Origin: Bacillota bacterium
Lineage (GTDB): Bacteria; Bacillota; Bacilli; Lactobacillales; Enterococcaceae
Assembly: GCA_023389005.1 (NCBI GenBank)
Contig: JAEWFE010000102.1
Location: forward strand, 1-6,721
Reading direction: 5' to 3'
Length of the DNA stretch: 6,721 nucleotides
In this document: positions 1-5,500 of the stretch, one piece after another
Layout of the letters: the number at the start of each line of letters is the position of its first letter
Position numbering within the stretch: the first letter of the stretch is position 1
Program-made: the position numbers and the translations under genes
The notes under the pieces: generated by a model
Seen by the model: the letters and a program-made list of their open reading frames with translations, nothing else
Told to the model about the DNA's origin: nothing
Databases searched by the model: none

Positions 1-2
1 AA

Positions 3-50
3 GGGGTTCTTTATGCACAAGGTCAAGGAAATTTTGTCCCCGCAGAATAA
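3..50 (+). CDS. C-terminal end of an unidentified protein (partial)
   Basis: The third forward frame is open from the window edge to a TAA at 48-50 and reads GVLYAQGQGNFVPAE. It looks like a natural protein tail, with a glycine-rich turn and an acidic end. It would end 15 bases before the stop of the convergent membrane-protein gene. The first forward frame is also open, up to a TGA at 52-54, but its lysine-rich reading (KGFFMHKVKEILSPQNN) looks less like coding sequence. With only 15 residues no family can be named, and I see no terminator hairpin between it and the next gene. Confidence 0.4.
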   Translation, partial: GVLYAQGQGNFVPAE

Positions 51-65
51 TTGAGACTATAAGTT

Positions 66-692
66 TTAGTTATTGGTTAGCTTTTGATAAAGGGTCGCGG
101 CATTGAAGGGAAAAGTTTTCATCATCCATTCAATGATTGGCCCATAGGAAAATGTGGCGATGACAGTACCGATGCCTAAAGGTCCACCTAGTAAAAGCGC
201 CAGGATAAATAAAGCACCATAAATGAGTGTGAGCGACCATCCATAGCTTAAATGAAACCATTCGCTAACAGATAAAGTCAAAATATCGGAAGTTTGGTAA
301 CCGTAATTAAGTGGAATGTAAAAAGCTAATGACCAACAAATCAATAGCGTTCCACTGATGAGATAAAAGATTTGCCAGAATAATCCTTGTGGTGTGCCTA
401 AAAAATAGGTTAACCACTTTTCTGATAAATCAATGGCTGGTCCGATACCAAAAGAAAAAAGAAATGAACCGACATGAATCAGTTTTCGATTGAGAAAGAA
501 AAAGAGTAGGAAGATGAATCCTTCAAAATATAAAGCCGTCTGTCCTAGACTTAGACCTGTGATTTGAGCTAAGGCGATTTCGAGCATGGTGACCGGATCT
601 GCGCCTAAATTCGCACGGACAAAAAGCGCAACACCTAAGCCGCAAACAAAGACAGCCGGTAGAATGAGAGAACTTTTTATGACAGCTTTCAT
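66..692 (-). CDS. YczE/YyaS/YitT-family integral membrane protein
   Basis: This 208-residue protein is almost entirely hydrophobic, with about five membrane segments (roughly residues 8-26, 50-68, 73-90, 106-128 and 152-185). It has no signal peptide separate from the first helix. Residues 26-34 (RANLGADPV), just after the first helix, and the glycine-rich stretch around 168-190 (LGGPLGIGTV, then FSYGPIIEWM) match the pattern I associate with YczE-like proteins of Firmicutes. The length fits that family. The molecular function is not established; Bacillus YczE has been linked to lipopeptide production, which need not apply here. The ATG at 690-692 is preceded by AAAGGAAG (700-707) with a 7-base gap, so the start is well supported. 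The gene is divergent from the MazG-like gene. Transporter-like activity is possible but cannot be shown from the sequence. Confidence 0.8.
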   Translation of the reverse strand: MKAVIKSSLILPAVFVCGLGVALFVRANLGADPVTMLEIALAQITGLSLGQTALYFEGFIFLLFFFLNRKLIHVGSFLFSFGIGPAIDLSEKWLTYFLGTPQGLFWQIFYLISGTLLICWSLAFYIPLNYGYQTSDILTLSVSEWFHLSYGWSLTLIYGALFILALLLGGPLGIGTVIATFSYGPIIEWMMKTFPFNAATLYQKLTNN

Positions 693-719
693 GGTCTAAC
701 TTCCTTTCCGTTTTTTATC

Positions 720-725
720 ATTATA
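720..725 (-). promoter_or_regulatory. Candidate -10 box for the YczE-like gene
   Basis: Read leftward, this is a perfect TATAAT about 27 bases upstream of the start codon, a sensible distance for a short leader carrying the ribosome binding site. The -35 region at the right spacing (about 742-748, TTCCA-like) is poor, so the promoter is likely but not certain. Confidence 0.45.
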
Positions 726-769
726 AAAAAATTTATTGCATTTGGAAGCGATGCGCGTAGACTAAAGAT

Positions 770-776
770 GAGGTGA
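770..776 (+). promoter_or_regulatory. Ribosome binding site fixing the start of the MazG-like gene
   Basis: GAGGTGA ends 4 bases before the ATG at 781 but only one base before the in-frame TTG at 778. This favours ATG 781 and makes the TTG an unlikely start. Confidence 0.6.
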
Positions 777-780
777 TTTG

Positions 781-1116
781 ATGGAAATAGAAGAATTAGT
801 TGCAAAAGTCAATCAGTTTCGTGATGCGCGTGATTGGCGGCAATATCATAATGAAAAAGACTTAGCGATTTCGATTTCATTGGAGGCGAATGAATTACTC
901 GAGCTATTCCAATGGCAAGATAGTACGAAGGTGGTCCAAACCAAGCAAGAACGTTTAAAAGAAGAGCTAGCAGATGTCTTAATCTATTCTCTGATGATGG
1001 CGGATAATTTGCAGTTTGATGTGGGGCAAATCATTGAGGAAAAATTGGCTAAAAATGCTCAGAAATATCCCATCGAAAAGGCACGTGGCTCGAATAAAAA
1101 ATATACTGAATTCTAA
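781..1116 (+). CDS. MazG-like nucleotide pyrophosphohydrolase
   Basis: This 111-residue all-alpha protein belongs to the MazG / RS21-C6 (dCTPase-like) group. These small cytosolic enzymes hydrolyse nucleoside triphosphates, often non-canonical ones, to the monophosphate and pyrophosphate. The metal-binding signature is visible: E35-x-x-E38 in SLEANELLELFQW, then E62-x-x-D65 in EELADVLIYSLMMAD, with 23 residues between the halves. The N-terminal FRDARDWRQYHNEKDLA and the C-terminal KNAQKYPIEKARGSNKKY are typical of the short single-domain form, and the length fits. The preferred substrate cannot be read from the sequence. An in-frame TTG at 778 would add one residue, but the ribosome binding site spacing favours ATG 781. 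The gene stands alone, diverging from the YczE-like gene and ending at a strong hairpin. I see only a weak promoter (about TTGCAT at 736 and TAGACT at 758). Confidence 0.9.
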   Translation: MEIEELVAKVNQFRDARDWRQYHNEKDLAISISLEANELLELFQWQDSTKVVQTKQERLKEELADVLIYSLMMADNLQFDVGQIIEEKLAKNAQKYPIEKARGSNKKYTEF

Positions 1117-1158
1117 AAAAGTCCTGAACCGTTGTATATACTGCGATTCAGGACTTTT
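1117..1158. terminator. Bidirectional rho-independent terminator
   Basis: AAAAGTCCTGAA (1117-1128) pairs perfectly with TTCAGGACTTTT (1147-1158). The 18-base loop can partly pair further (CG at 1130-1131 with CG at 1144-1145, and the GTATAC core). Flanking A and T runs give a U-tract in either direction. The hairpin fills the gap between the convergent MazG-like and GNAT genes and starts directly after the TAA of the former. Confidence 0.9.
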
Positions 1159-1160
1159 GA

Positions 1161-1730
1161 TTATAATGGATAGACTTCAAATGGACGTGGCGTAAAGGCA
1201 GCGAATAATTCTTGATATACCAATTGGACTTGTTGATGAATAAAGGCATCCTCTAATACTTCTTTAGCATAGTACATAATTTGGTATTCTACGTCAAAAG
1301 CTTGGGCCACTACTTGGGAAAGCTGTACTTGGTTACGTAGATAGAAATCGCGTCGACGTTTACGCAGAGTTGCTTCTTCTTGGTTATTAGCGGTATGGAG
1401 TGATTCGATTTCAATTAAAATACAACGATGCTTTTCTAAAGTTGGCAATAGTTCATTGAGTAATTGACTGCCAATTCCTTGGTTACGCGCAATTTTAACG
1501 ACAGCATAGTAATCTAGCAAGTAGGCGTCGATATTTTCAGCCTTAAAGTCCGCAAAATAGGCATAAGCAAGCATTTTATCTTCTTGAAATAGCCCGTAGC
1601 ATTCATAGCGATGATGGTCATAAAAATCCAAAATAATCGCTAAAGGCTTGACTTCATCTTCTGGAAAATCAGTGACTAAGTGTTGGTTATACGTATCAAT
1701 AATCTCTTCTCTTGTTAGTTTGCGAATCAT
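1161..1730 (-). CDS. GNAT-family N-acetyltransferase
   Basis: This 189-residue cytosolic protein has the GNAT fold, which moves an acetyl group from acetyl-CoA to an amine on a small molecule or protein. The pyrophosphate-binding motif A is clear: YAVVKIARNQGIGSQLL, residues 75-91, with R82-x-x-G85-x-G87 followed by a helix. The preceding strand (LLDYYAVV) and the later IEIESLH strand fit motif B. RRRDFYLRN (125-133) matches the usual FY-containing segment near the C-terminal side. The acceptor is unknown. The last 30 residues extend past the core fold. The ATG at 1728-1730 has AAGGAG (1742-1747) about 11 bases upstream. The gene lies 47 bases downstream of the ArsR-type regulator on the same strand with no visible terminator between, so it may be read as the third gene of that unit. 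Its own promoter is not obvious. Confidence 0.85.
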   Translation of the reverse strand: MIRKLTREEIIDTYNQHLVTDFPEDEVKPLAIILDFYDHHRYECYGLFQEDKMLAYAYFADFKAENIDAYLLDYYAVVKIARNQGIGSQLLNELLPTLEKHRCILIEIESLHTANNQEEATLRKRRRDFYLRNQVQLSQVVAQAFDVEYQIMYYAKEVLEDAFIHQQVQLVYQELFAAFTPRPFEVYPL

Positions 1731-1777
1731 ATATTATGATGCTCCTTCATTCTTATTTTCCGCCAAAACAACAATAA

Positions 1778-2761
1778 TTATAAAAACAATTCATTTTCTA
1801 TTCCGTTTAGTAATTGCTTTAATAATGGCTTATTCAAACGATACTTCTGATGACTATTCTCTACTAAAATGAGCTGATTTTCAAGTAGATTCTTTATTTG
1901 ATAACTGACTGCAGCAGGTGAGATACCAAATTTTCGTGCAATGACTTTATTTGAAGAGATACCACTGTTAATCATCTTTAAAATCCCAAAGCGTGTAGGA
2001 TCAGCTAAGATTTTTAAAATATTTTCTCTAAAGGTTTGGCTATAGGCAGCAGTACCTCGAATAAATTCAAAATATTCTCTTGCAAATACTCCACATCCTA
2101 AATAACTTGTTTTTGAATCGTTATAGTAAAATACGCTGTAACAATTGAGTAAAAAAATCAAATTTTGTTCGGCATGATGGAAATCTTCGTTAGCGACATA
2201 ATCTTTAAAGACCACTTCATAAAGTTGGTCTGACTTAGCTTGCAAAAGTTGAGCTTCTTCGTTTATTTTTTCGCTATATTGACTTTCAAGCAATTGAGCA
2301 GTCTCTTGATACATTTGTTGAATTGTTGGGATACAATGTAAAATTTTATCCTTCTTATTTGCAAAGTCAGTAAAGAGTTCTGTTAGTTGCCACTTGTTTT
2401 CTGAAGATAGCTGAACGTCAATGAGTGCTTCGATTGTAAATTTCTGCTCTGACTCGATGAGATGTGAGGATACGAGTTGAAAGCAGTCCTCTTTTGACCA
2501 ATGATCCAGCGAGACAATCAAGTCGTCAAAAGTTTGAATATCATTAAGTAAAGTAAAATATAAAAGTAGATTATATTCAGTATTCACAAATGGAAGGAGT
2601 TGCTTTTGATAATCGCTAATTTTATTTTGGTATTGAATGATTGTAGCTAAAAAATCTTCAGGAATCATTTTGGAGATAAGTTTATATTCTTTTTTTGTTT
2701 CAATTTTTTCGTTTGCTAAAGTTAGCGATAAGCAAAAATCAATTAATTTCGCATTGGTCAT
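1778..2761 (-). CDS. Long transcriptional regulator with C-terminal ArsR-type winged helix
   Basis: From the preferred start this is 327 residues. The C-terminal part (about 242-312) is an ArsR-like winged helix: ILADPTRFGILKMI, close to the ALADPTRLRIL pattern of the family, then the helix-turn-helix SNKVIARKFGISPAAVSYQIKNL and a short wing ending KYRL. The N-terminal 240 residues are mostly helical and unlike any domain I can name with certainty. An N-terminal domain of unknown function joined to a C-terminal ArsR helix (the DUF5937-type layout) is a possible match. The ELCVCDL metal site of classical ArsR/SmtB proteins is absent, so a metal ligand is unlikely there. The gene overlaps the upstream ABC gene by 23 bases, which suggests translational coupling and control of that exporter. 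An ATG at 2768-2770 adds three residues, but AAAGGA (2770-2775) sits directly on it and 8 bases from ATG 2761, so 2761 is chosen. Confidence 0.8.
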   Translation of the reverse strand: MTNAKLIDFCLSLTLANEKIETKKEYKLISKMIPEDFLATIIQYQNKISDYQKQLLPFVNTEYNLLLYFTLLNDIQTFDDLIVSLDHWSKEDCFQLVSSHLIESEQKFTIEALIDVQLSSENKWQLTELFTDFANKKDKILHCIPTIQQMYQETAQLLESQYSEKINEEAQLLQAKSDQLYEVVFKDYVANEDFHHAEQNLIFLLNCYSVFYYNDSKTSYLGCGVFAREYFEFIRGTAAYSQTFRENILKILADPTRFGILKMINSGISSNKVIARKFGISPAAVSYQIKNLLENQLILVENSHQKYRLNKPLLKQLLNGIENELFL

Positions 2762-4319
2762 TTGAATCATCCTTTATATGAATTAAAGTCGTCTTAGTTT
2801 TGACTTCTTCGCTCATTTGGTGGGTAATCATAAGGACTGTTTTGGCTGATTGAAAGGCTAGTTTTTCTATTATTTGAGCAGACTGTGCATCAAGGTTAGC
2901 ACATGCTTCGTCTAATATCAGAATATCTTTCTTTCTAGCAATTGCTCGGGCGAAAGCAATCCGTTGTCGTTGTCCACCAGATAGATTTTTTCCGTTATCT
3001 TGAATCATCATTTCAGGTGTTAAATTTCCTAGGCCAACTTGAGTAAGTAGATTTTGTACCTCTGTATTAGATAGGGTGCCAAGTAAATCGATATTATTTT
3101 TGATGGTGTCATTAAATAAGAAAGTTTCCTGGTTCATGTAACTGACCATCGAAAAAAGATGATGTTTTGGATTTTTCAATTGTTGGTCTAGCCAAACTTC
3201 CCCTTGGTAGTAATCAATTTCGCCAATAAGTATTTTCAATAGACTAGATTTTCCTGACCCACTCTCGCCCACTATAGCATAATTTTGCCCCAATGAAAAT
3301 GTGATATCAGGTAACTTCAGGATTTTTTTATAAGGTAGCGTAATATTAGTTAGTTTCAAAGTATGAAAGGTTTTACTTGGTTCTACATTTACTTGATACT
3401 TAGGAATTTGATATTGTCCTAAAGCAAAAGGAAGTCTTTCTTTAAAGAGATGGACGCCGGATTGATAAAATTCCCGGTCAGAAATAAGTTGAATAACTGC
3501 ACTGCCAAATTCAGGGACCAAGGATAAGACAGCTAAGAGTGCACCTGCTGCTACTTGTCCTGTTAATACTAGATAAGATACATAAACAATAGATAATAGC
3601 GAAACTAAGGCATTCACAAAGGTAAGTGTAGCACTCATCAATCCAGTAAAGGTTTGGGTTTCTAATAAATAATTGGCGTATTTGGTTGTGGCTAGTTGTG
3701 CTTTTTTTAAGAAAATAGGAAAAGCCTGATTTTCAAAAAATGTGGTAAATCCTTGTAGTAATTCTCGCATTTTACTGGTATACTGCGCCTTTTGTGTTTG
3801 TAGCCCTGAAATATAATTGGACAGTCTGGATTGAAATAGTTTAGGTACTACAGACATAAGTGTAAAAGAGATAAAGGCAAGAATTCCCATTGTGTAATGA
3901 ATGTTACAAAGGGCGATAAAACTTGCTATTGCCATGGACGCCATTTCTATTAAGTTGAGGTATTTTTTTAAAGTCAGCTCTATTATTTTCGGAATGTCAT
4001 TGATGTAACTAGAAAGATGTTCACCGTGTTCGAGTTTGTGAAATTCCTGAAAAGATTGATTGGCAAAATAATGGCTATTGATTTGTGAGAAGATTTCGGT
4101 AAGATAACTTTCCGCTAGAGCAGTTCTTCGCATTTTGAAGTATAAGGCAAGTGAGTAGGCGATATAAATCATCAAAACGACTAAAAAATTACTGATAAGT
4201 TGAGAAATTGTATCTACCACTAAAAAAGATAGGGAGTATGCGTGTAAAACATTCAGCAAAGCATAAAGGATAGTGGCTACCATAGCACTAGGAACGTATT
4301 TGTAGCGAAATAATTTCAT
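2739..4319 (-). CDS. ABC exporter half-transporter (membrane domain fused to ATPase)
   Basis: This 526-residue protein carries an N-terminal exporter-type membrane domain (residues 1 to about 290) and a C-terminal ATPase (about 320-515). It would work as a homo- or heterodimer in the cytoplasmic membrane. About six membrane segments are visible (roughly 10-30, 40-60, 122-140, 143-162, 225-250 and 253-277). All ATPase motifs are intact: Walker A GESGSGKSS (351-359), Q-loop glutamine 397, signature LSGGQRQR (446-453), Walker B ILILDE (466-471) with catalytic E471, and switch histidine 500. It is somewhat shorter than the usual 570-600 residues. There is no peptidase domain at the N-terminus. 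The substrate is unknown; peptide, lipid or drug export are all possible. The ATG at 4317-4319 follows AAAGGGGTG with about 8 bases between. No second half-transporter is nearby, so a homodimer is likeliest. It is followed by an overlapping regulator and driven by a strong promoter. Confidence 0.9.
   Translation of the reverse strand: MKLFRYKYVPSAMVATILYALLNVLHAYSLSFLVVDTISQLISNFLVVLMIYIAYSLALYFKMRRTALAESYLTEIFSQINSHYFANQSFQEFHKLEHGEHLSSYINDIPKIIELTLKKYLNLIEMASMAIASFIALCNIHYTMGILAFISFTLMSVVPKLFQSRLSNYISGLQTQKAQYTSKMRELLQGFTTFFENQAFPIFLKKAQLATTKYANYLLETQTFTGLMSATLTFVNALVSLLSIVYVSYLVLTGQVAAGALLAVLSLVPEFGSAVIQLISDREFYQSGVHLFKERLPFALGQYQIPKYQVNVEPSKTFHTLKLTNITLPYKKILKLPDITFSLGQNYAIVGESGSGKSSLLKILIGEIDYYQGEVWLDQQLKNPKHHLFSMVSYMNQETFLFNDTIKNNIDLLGTLSNTEVQNLLTQVGLGNLTPEMMIQDNGKNLSGGQRQRIAFARAIARKKDILILDEACANLDAQSAQIIEKLAFQSAKTVLMITHQMSEEVKTKTTLIHIKDDSNDQCEIN
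2770..2775 (-). promoter_or_regulatory. Ribosome binding site deciding the start of the ArsR-type regulator
   Basis: Read leftward, AAAGGA lies inside the 3' end of the ABC gene. It is 8 bases from the ATG at 2761 but touches the ATG at 2770, so it supports the shorter protein and coupled translation. Confidence 0.6.
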
Positions 4320-4353
4320 CAGTCTACACCCCTTTTATTAAATATATATTTTA

Positions 4354-4382
4354 ATATTAAATGTGAATTTAATTTTTGTCAA
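4354..4382 (-). promoter_or_regulatory. Strong sigma-A promoter of the ABC exporter/regulator unit
   Basis: Read leftward, TTGACA (4377-4382) is a perfect -35 box. It is separated by exactly 17 bases from TAATAT (4354-4359), a close match to the -10 consensus. Transcription would start near 4347 and give a leader of about 28 bases holding the ribosome binding site. A promoter this good usually needs a repressor, which fits the regulator encoded in the same unit. Confidence 0.8.
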
Positions 4383-4394
4383 TATAAATTAAAT
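4367..4394. promoter_or_regulatory. Candidate operator: perfect inverted repeat over the -35 box
   Basis: ATTTAATTT (4367-4375) and AAATTAAAT (4386-4394) are perfect inverted copies 10 bases apart, and the gap contains most of the TTGACA box. A dimeric protein bound here would block RNA polymerase. The co-encoded ArsR-type regulator is the natural candidate. The AT-richness of the region raises the chance of coincidence. Confidence 0.45.
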
Positions 4395-4454
4395 GGTTGT
4401 TTAAAACTTTAAATGTATACTGAATTTGTTTGTCTAGTTCTATGTTTCTTCCTA

Positions 4455-4463
4455 TGGTACAAT
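4455..4463 (+). promoter_or_regulatory. Extended -10 promoter of the HAD phosphatase gene
   Basis: TGGTACAAT contains the TG dinucleotide one base before TACAAT (4458-4463), an extended -10 element. The -35 region at 4435-4440 is weak, as is common with this promoter type. The leader would be about 33 bases and include the AGGAGG site. Confidence 0.6.
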
Positions 4464-4489
4464 AGATGAGTCAAATCAAATATTTTACG

Positions 4490-4496
4490 AGGAGGG
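4490..4496 (+). promoter_or_regulatory. Ribosome binding site deciding the start of the HAD gene
   Basis: AGGAGGG touches the ATG at 4497, too close for normal initiation. The in-frame GTG at 4503 lies 7 bases beyond the AGGAGG core. This favours the GTG start. Confidence 0.6.
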
Positions 4497-4502
4497 ATGA
4501 AG

Positions 4503-5210
4503 GTGCGAGACATCATTTTTGATTTAGATGATACTTTATATGACCCGATGCAGCCGTTTAATCATGCTTATCAAAAGCATTTACCACAGATGGCGGCTAA
4601 AGTTTCGGTTAACCAATTTTATTTAAAGAGCCGGGCAATCAGTGATGCTTTGTTTGAAAAGCAGCAGTTAGGACAAATCGATATAAAAGAAGTGCAAAAA
4701 ATCCGTATTATCGAGGCGGCCAAAGCTTTTGGCTATGAGGTAACGGAAGATTTGGCGGTGGCGTTTCAGGATACTTATGCATATTATCAAGGGCACTTAA
4801 CGTTGCTGGAGGGCTATGCGGCATTTTTTAAAAAGTGTCAAGAACAAGGCATCTTTTTAGGGGTGATTACGAATGGACCAGGTGATTTACAACGAAAAAA
4901 ACTCCATAGTCTTCAGTTGGATCAGTATATTCCTGAAAAGAATTGGTTAATCTCAGGAGAAGTCGAGTTAATGAAGCCTCAACGTGAAATTTTTGAATAT
5001 TATCAAAAAACGCATCATTTGGATCAAGCAATCTATGTTGGAGATTCGTTTGAAAATGATGTTATCGGGGCGAATCAGGTGAACTGGCCAGTGTATTGGT
5101 TCAATCATCGCCAGCGCCAAAAGCCAGCCAATCATGCAATTTTTAAGTATCAAGAAGTTAGTCATTTAGCGGAACTATTAATGGCTTTACAACAAGAATT
5201 AGGGATATAA
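4503..5210 (+). CDS. HAD-superfamily hydrolase (probable phosphatase, subfamily IA)
   Basis: From the GTG start this is a 235-residue cytosolic phosphohydrolase. All four HAD motifs are present: motif I FDLDDTLYD near the N-terminus with nucleophile D7 and acid/base D9; motif II VITNG with T123; motif III lysine 158 in LMKPQREIF; and motif IV VGDSFENDVIGA with D181 and D186. An alpha-helical cap fills about residues 14-98, the C1 cap of the IA group, which includes YjjG-like pyrimidine nucleotidases and phosphoglycolate phosphatases. The layout resembles the YjjG type, but the substrate cannot be fixed from sequence. The ATG at 4497 would add two residues but is in direct contact with the ribosome binding site, so GTG 4503 is preferred. 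The gene is divergent from the ABC exporter, has its own promoter, and ends directly at a terminator hairpin. Confidence 0.9.
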   Translation: MRDIIFDLDDTLYDPMQPFNHAYQKHLPQMAAKVSVNQFYLKSRAISDALFEKQQLGQIDIKEVQKIRIIEAAKAFGYEVTEDLAVAFQDTYAYYQGHLTLLEGYAAFFKKCQEQGIFLGVITNGPGDLQRKKLHSLQLDQYIPEKNWLISGEVELMKPQREIFEYYQKTHHLDQAIYVGDSFENDVIGANQVNWPVYWFNHRQRQKPANHAIFKYQEVSHLAELLMALQQELGI

Positions 5211-5258
5211 AAAACAGTGTCCACCATTTCTACATGAGAATTGGTTAGACACTGTTTT
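5211..5258. terminator. Bidirectional rho-independent terminator
   Basis: AAAACAGTGTC (5211-5221) pairs perfectly with GACACTGTTTT (5248-5258). Inside, ACCATTTCT (5223-5231) pairs with AGAATTGGT (5237-5245) with one mismatch, giving a long stem with a 5-base loop. It starts directly after the HAD stop codon and ends two bases before the stop of the leftward 79-residue gene, so it serves both. Confidence 0.9.
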
Positions 5259-5260
5259 GT

Positions 5261-5500
5261 TTATTTATCATTTTCAACAATAAAGCGATATGTATCCCCA
5301 CATGCGCGACCATCATATTTCATTTGGTCTAAAGAGGTAATGCGTTCACGAAACAGAATGAACTTTTCGATAATCAGGTAGTTCACAGGGATATTAGTGA
5401 GATAATCAAAAAAAGAATGTTCTTTTGCTTTGACATATTCGTTGGTTTCTTTATAGGCGATTCCATCTAGTTCGCCATTTTCATAGACAAGAATCCGCAT
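5261..5500 (-). CDS. Small protein of unknown family, partner of the HipA-like kinase
   Basis: I do not recognise this 79-residue protein. It begins MRILVYENGELDG, a strand-turn-strand pattern, and ends RACGDTYRFIVENDK. It is rich in charged and aromatic residues, has one cysteine, and shows no signal peptide, membrane segment or helix-turn-helix. It overlaps the 3' end of the kinase gene by 20 bases, so the two are almost certainly co-transcribed and translationally coupled. The position suggests a role in controlling or assisting the kinase. Upstream in-frame ATGs at 5507-5509 and 5543-5545 would lengthen it to 82 or 94 residues. However, GGAAGG (5510-5515) is 9 bases from ATG 5500 and touches the one at 5509, so 5500 is chosen. 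An antitoxin-like role is speculation from context only. Confidence 0.7.
   Translation of the reverse strand: MRILVYENGELDGIAYKETNEYVKAKEHSFFDYLTNIPVNYLIIEKFILFRERITSLDQMKYDGRACGDTYRFIVENDK

Noticed and set aside
1132..1143. TTGTATATACTG resembling a HutC/TreR-type operator
   Set aside because: It is the loop of the bidirectional terminator and lies far from any promoter, so it is most likely coincidence.
1731..1777. Possible separate promoter for the GNAT gene (TATAAT overlapping the regulator stop codon)
   Set aside because: A TATAAT occurs at 1777-1782 on the reverse strand, but no acceptable -35 box lies 16-18 bases upstream.
1648..1872. Forward open frame of 74 codons
   Set aside because: It lies antisense to the GNAT start, the gap and the end of the ArsR-type gene, has no ribosome binding site, and its product is low in recognisable structure.
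4968..5165. Reverse open frame of 65 codons inside the HAD gene
   Set aside because: It is antisense to motifs III and IV of a clearly real HAD protein and resembles no family.
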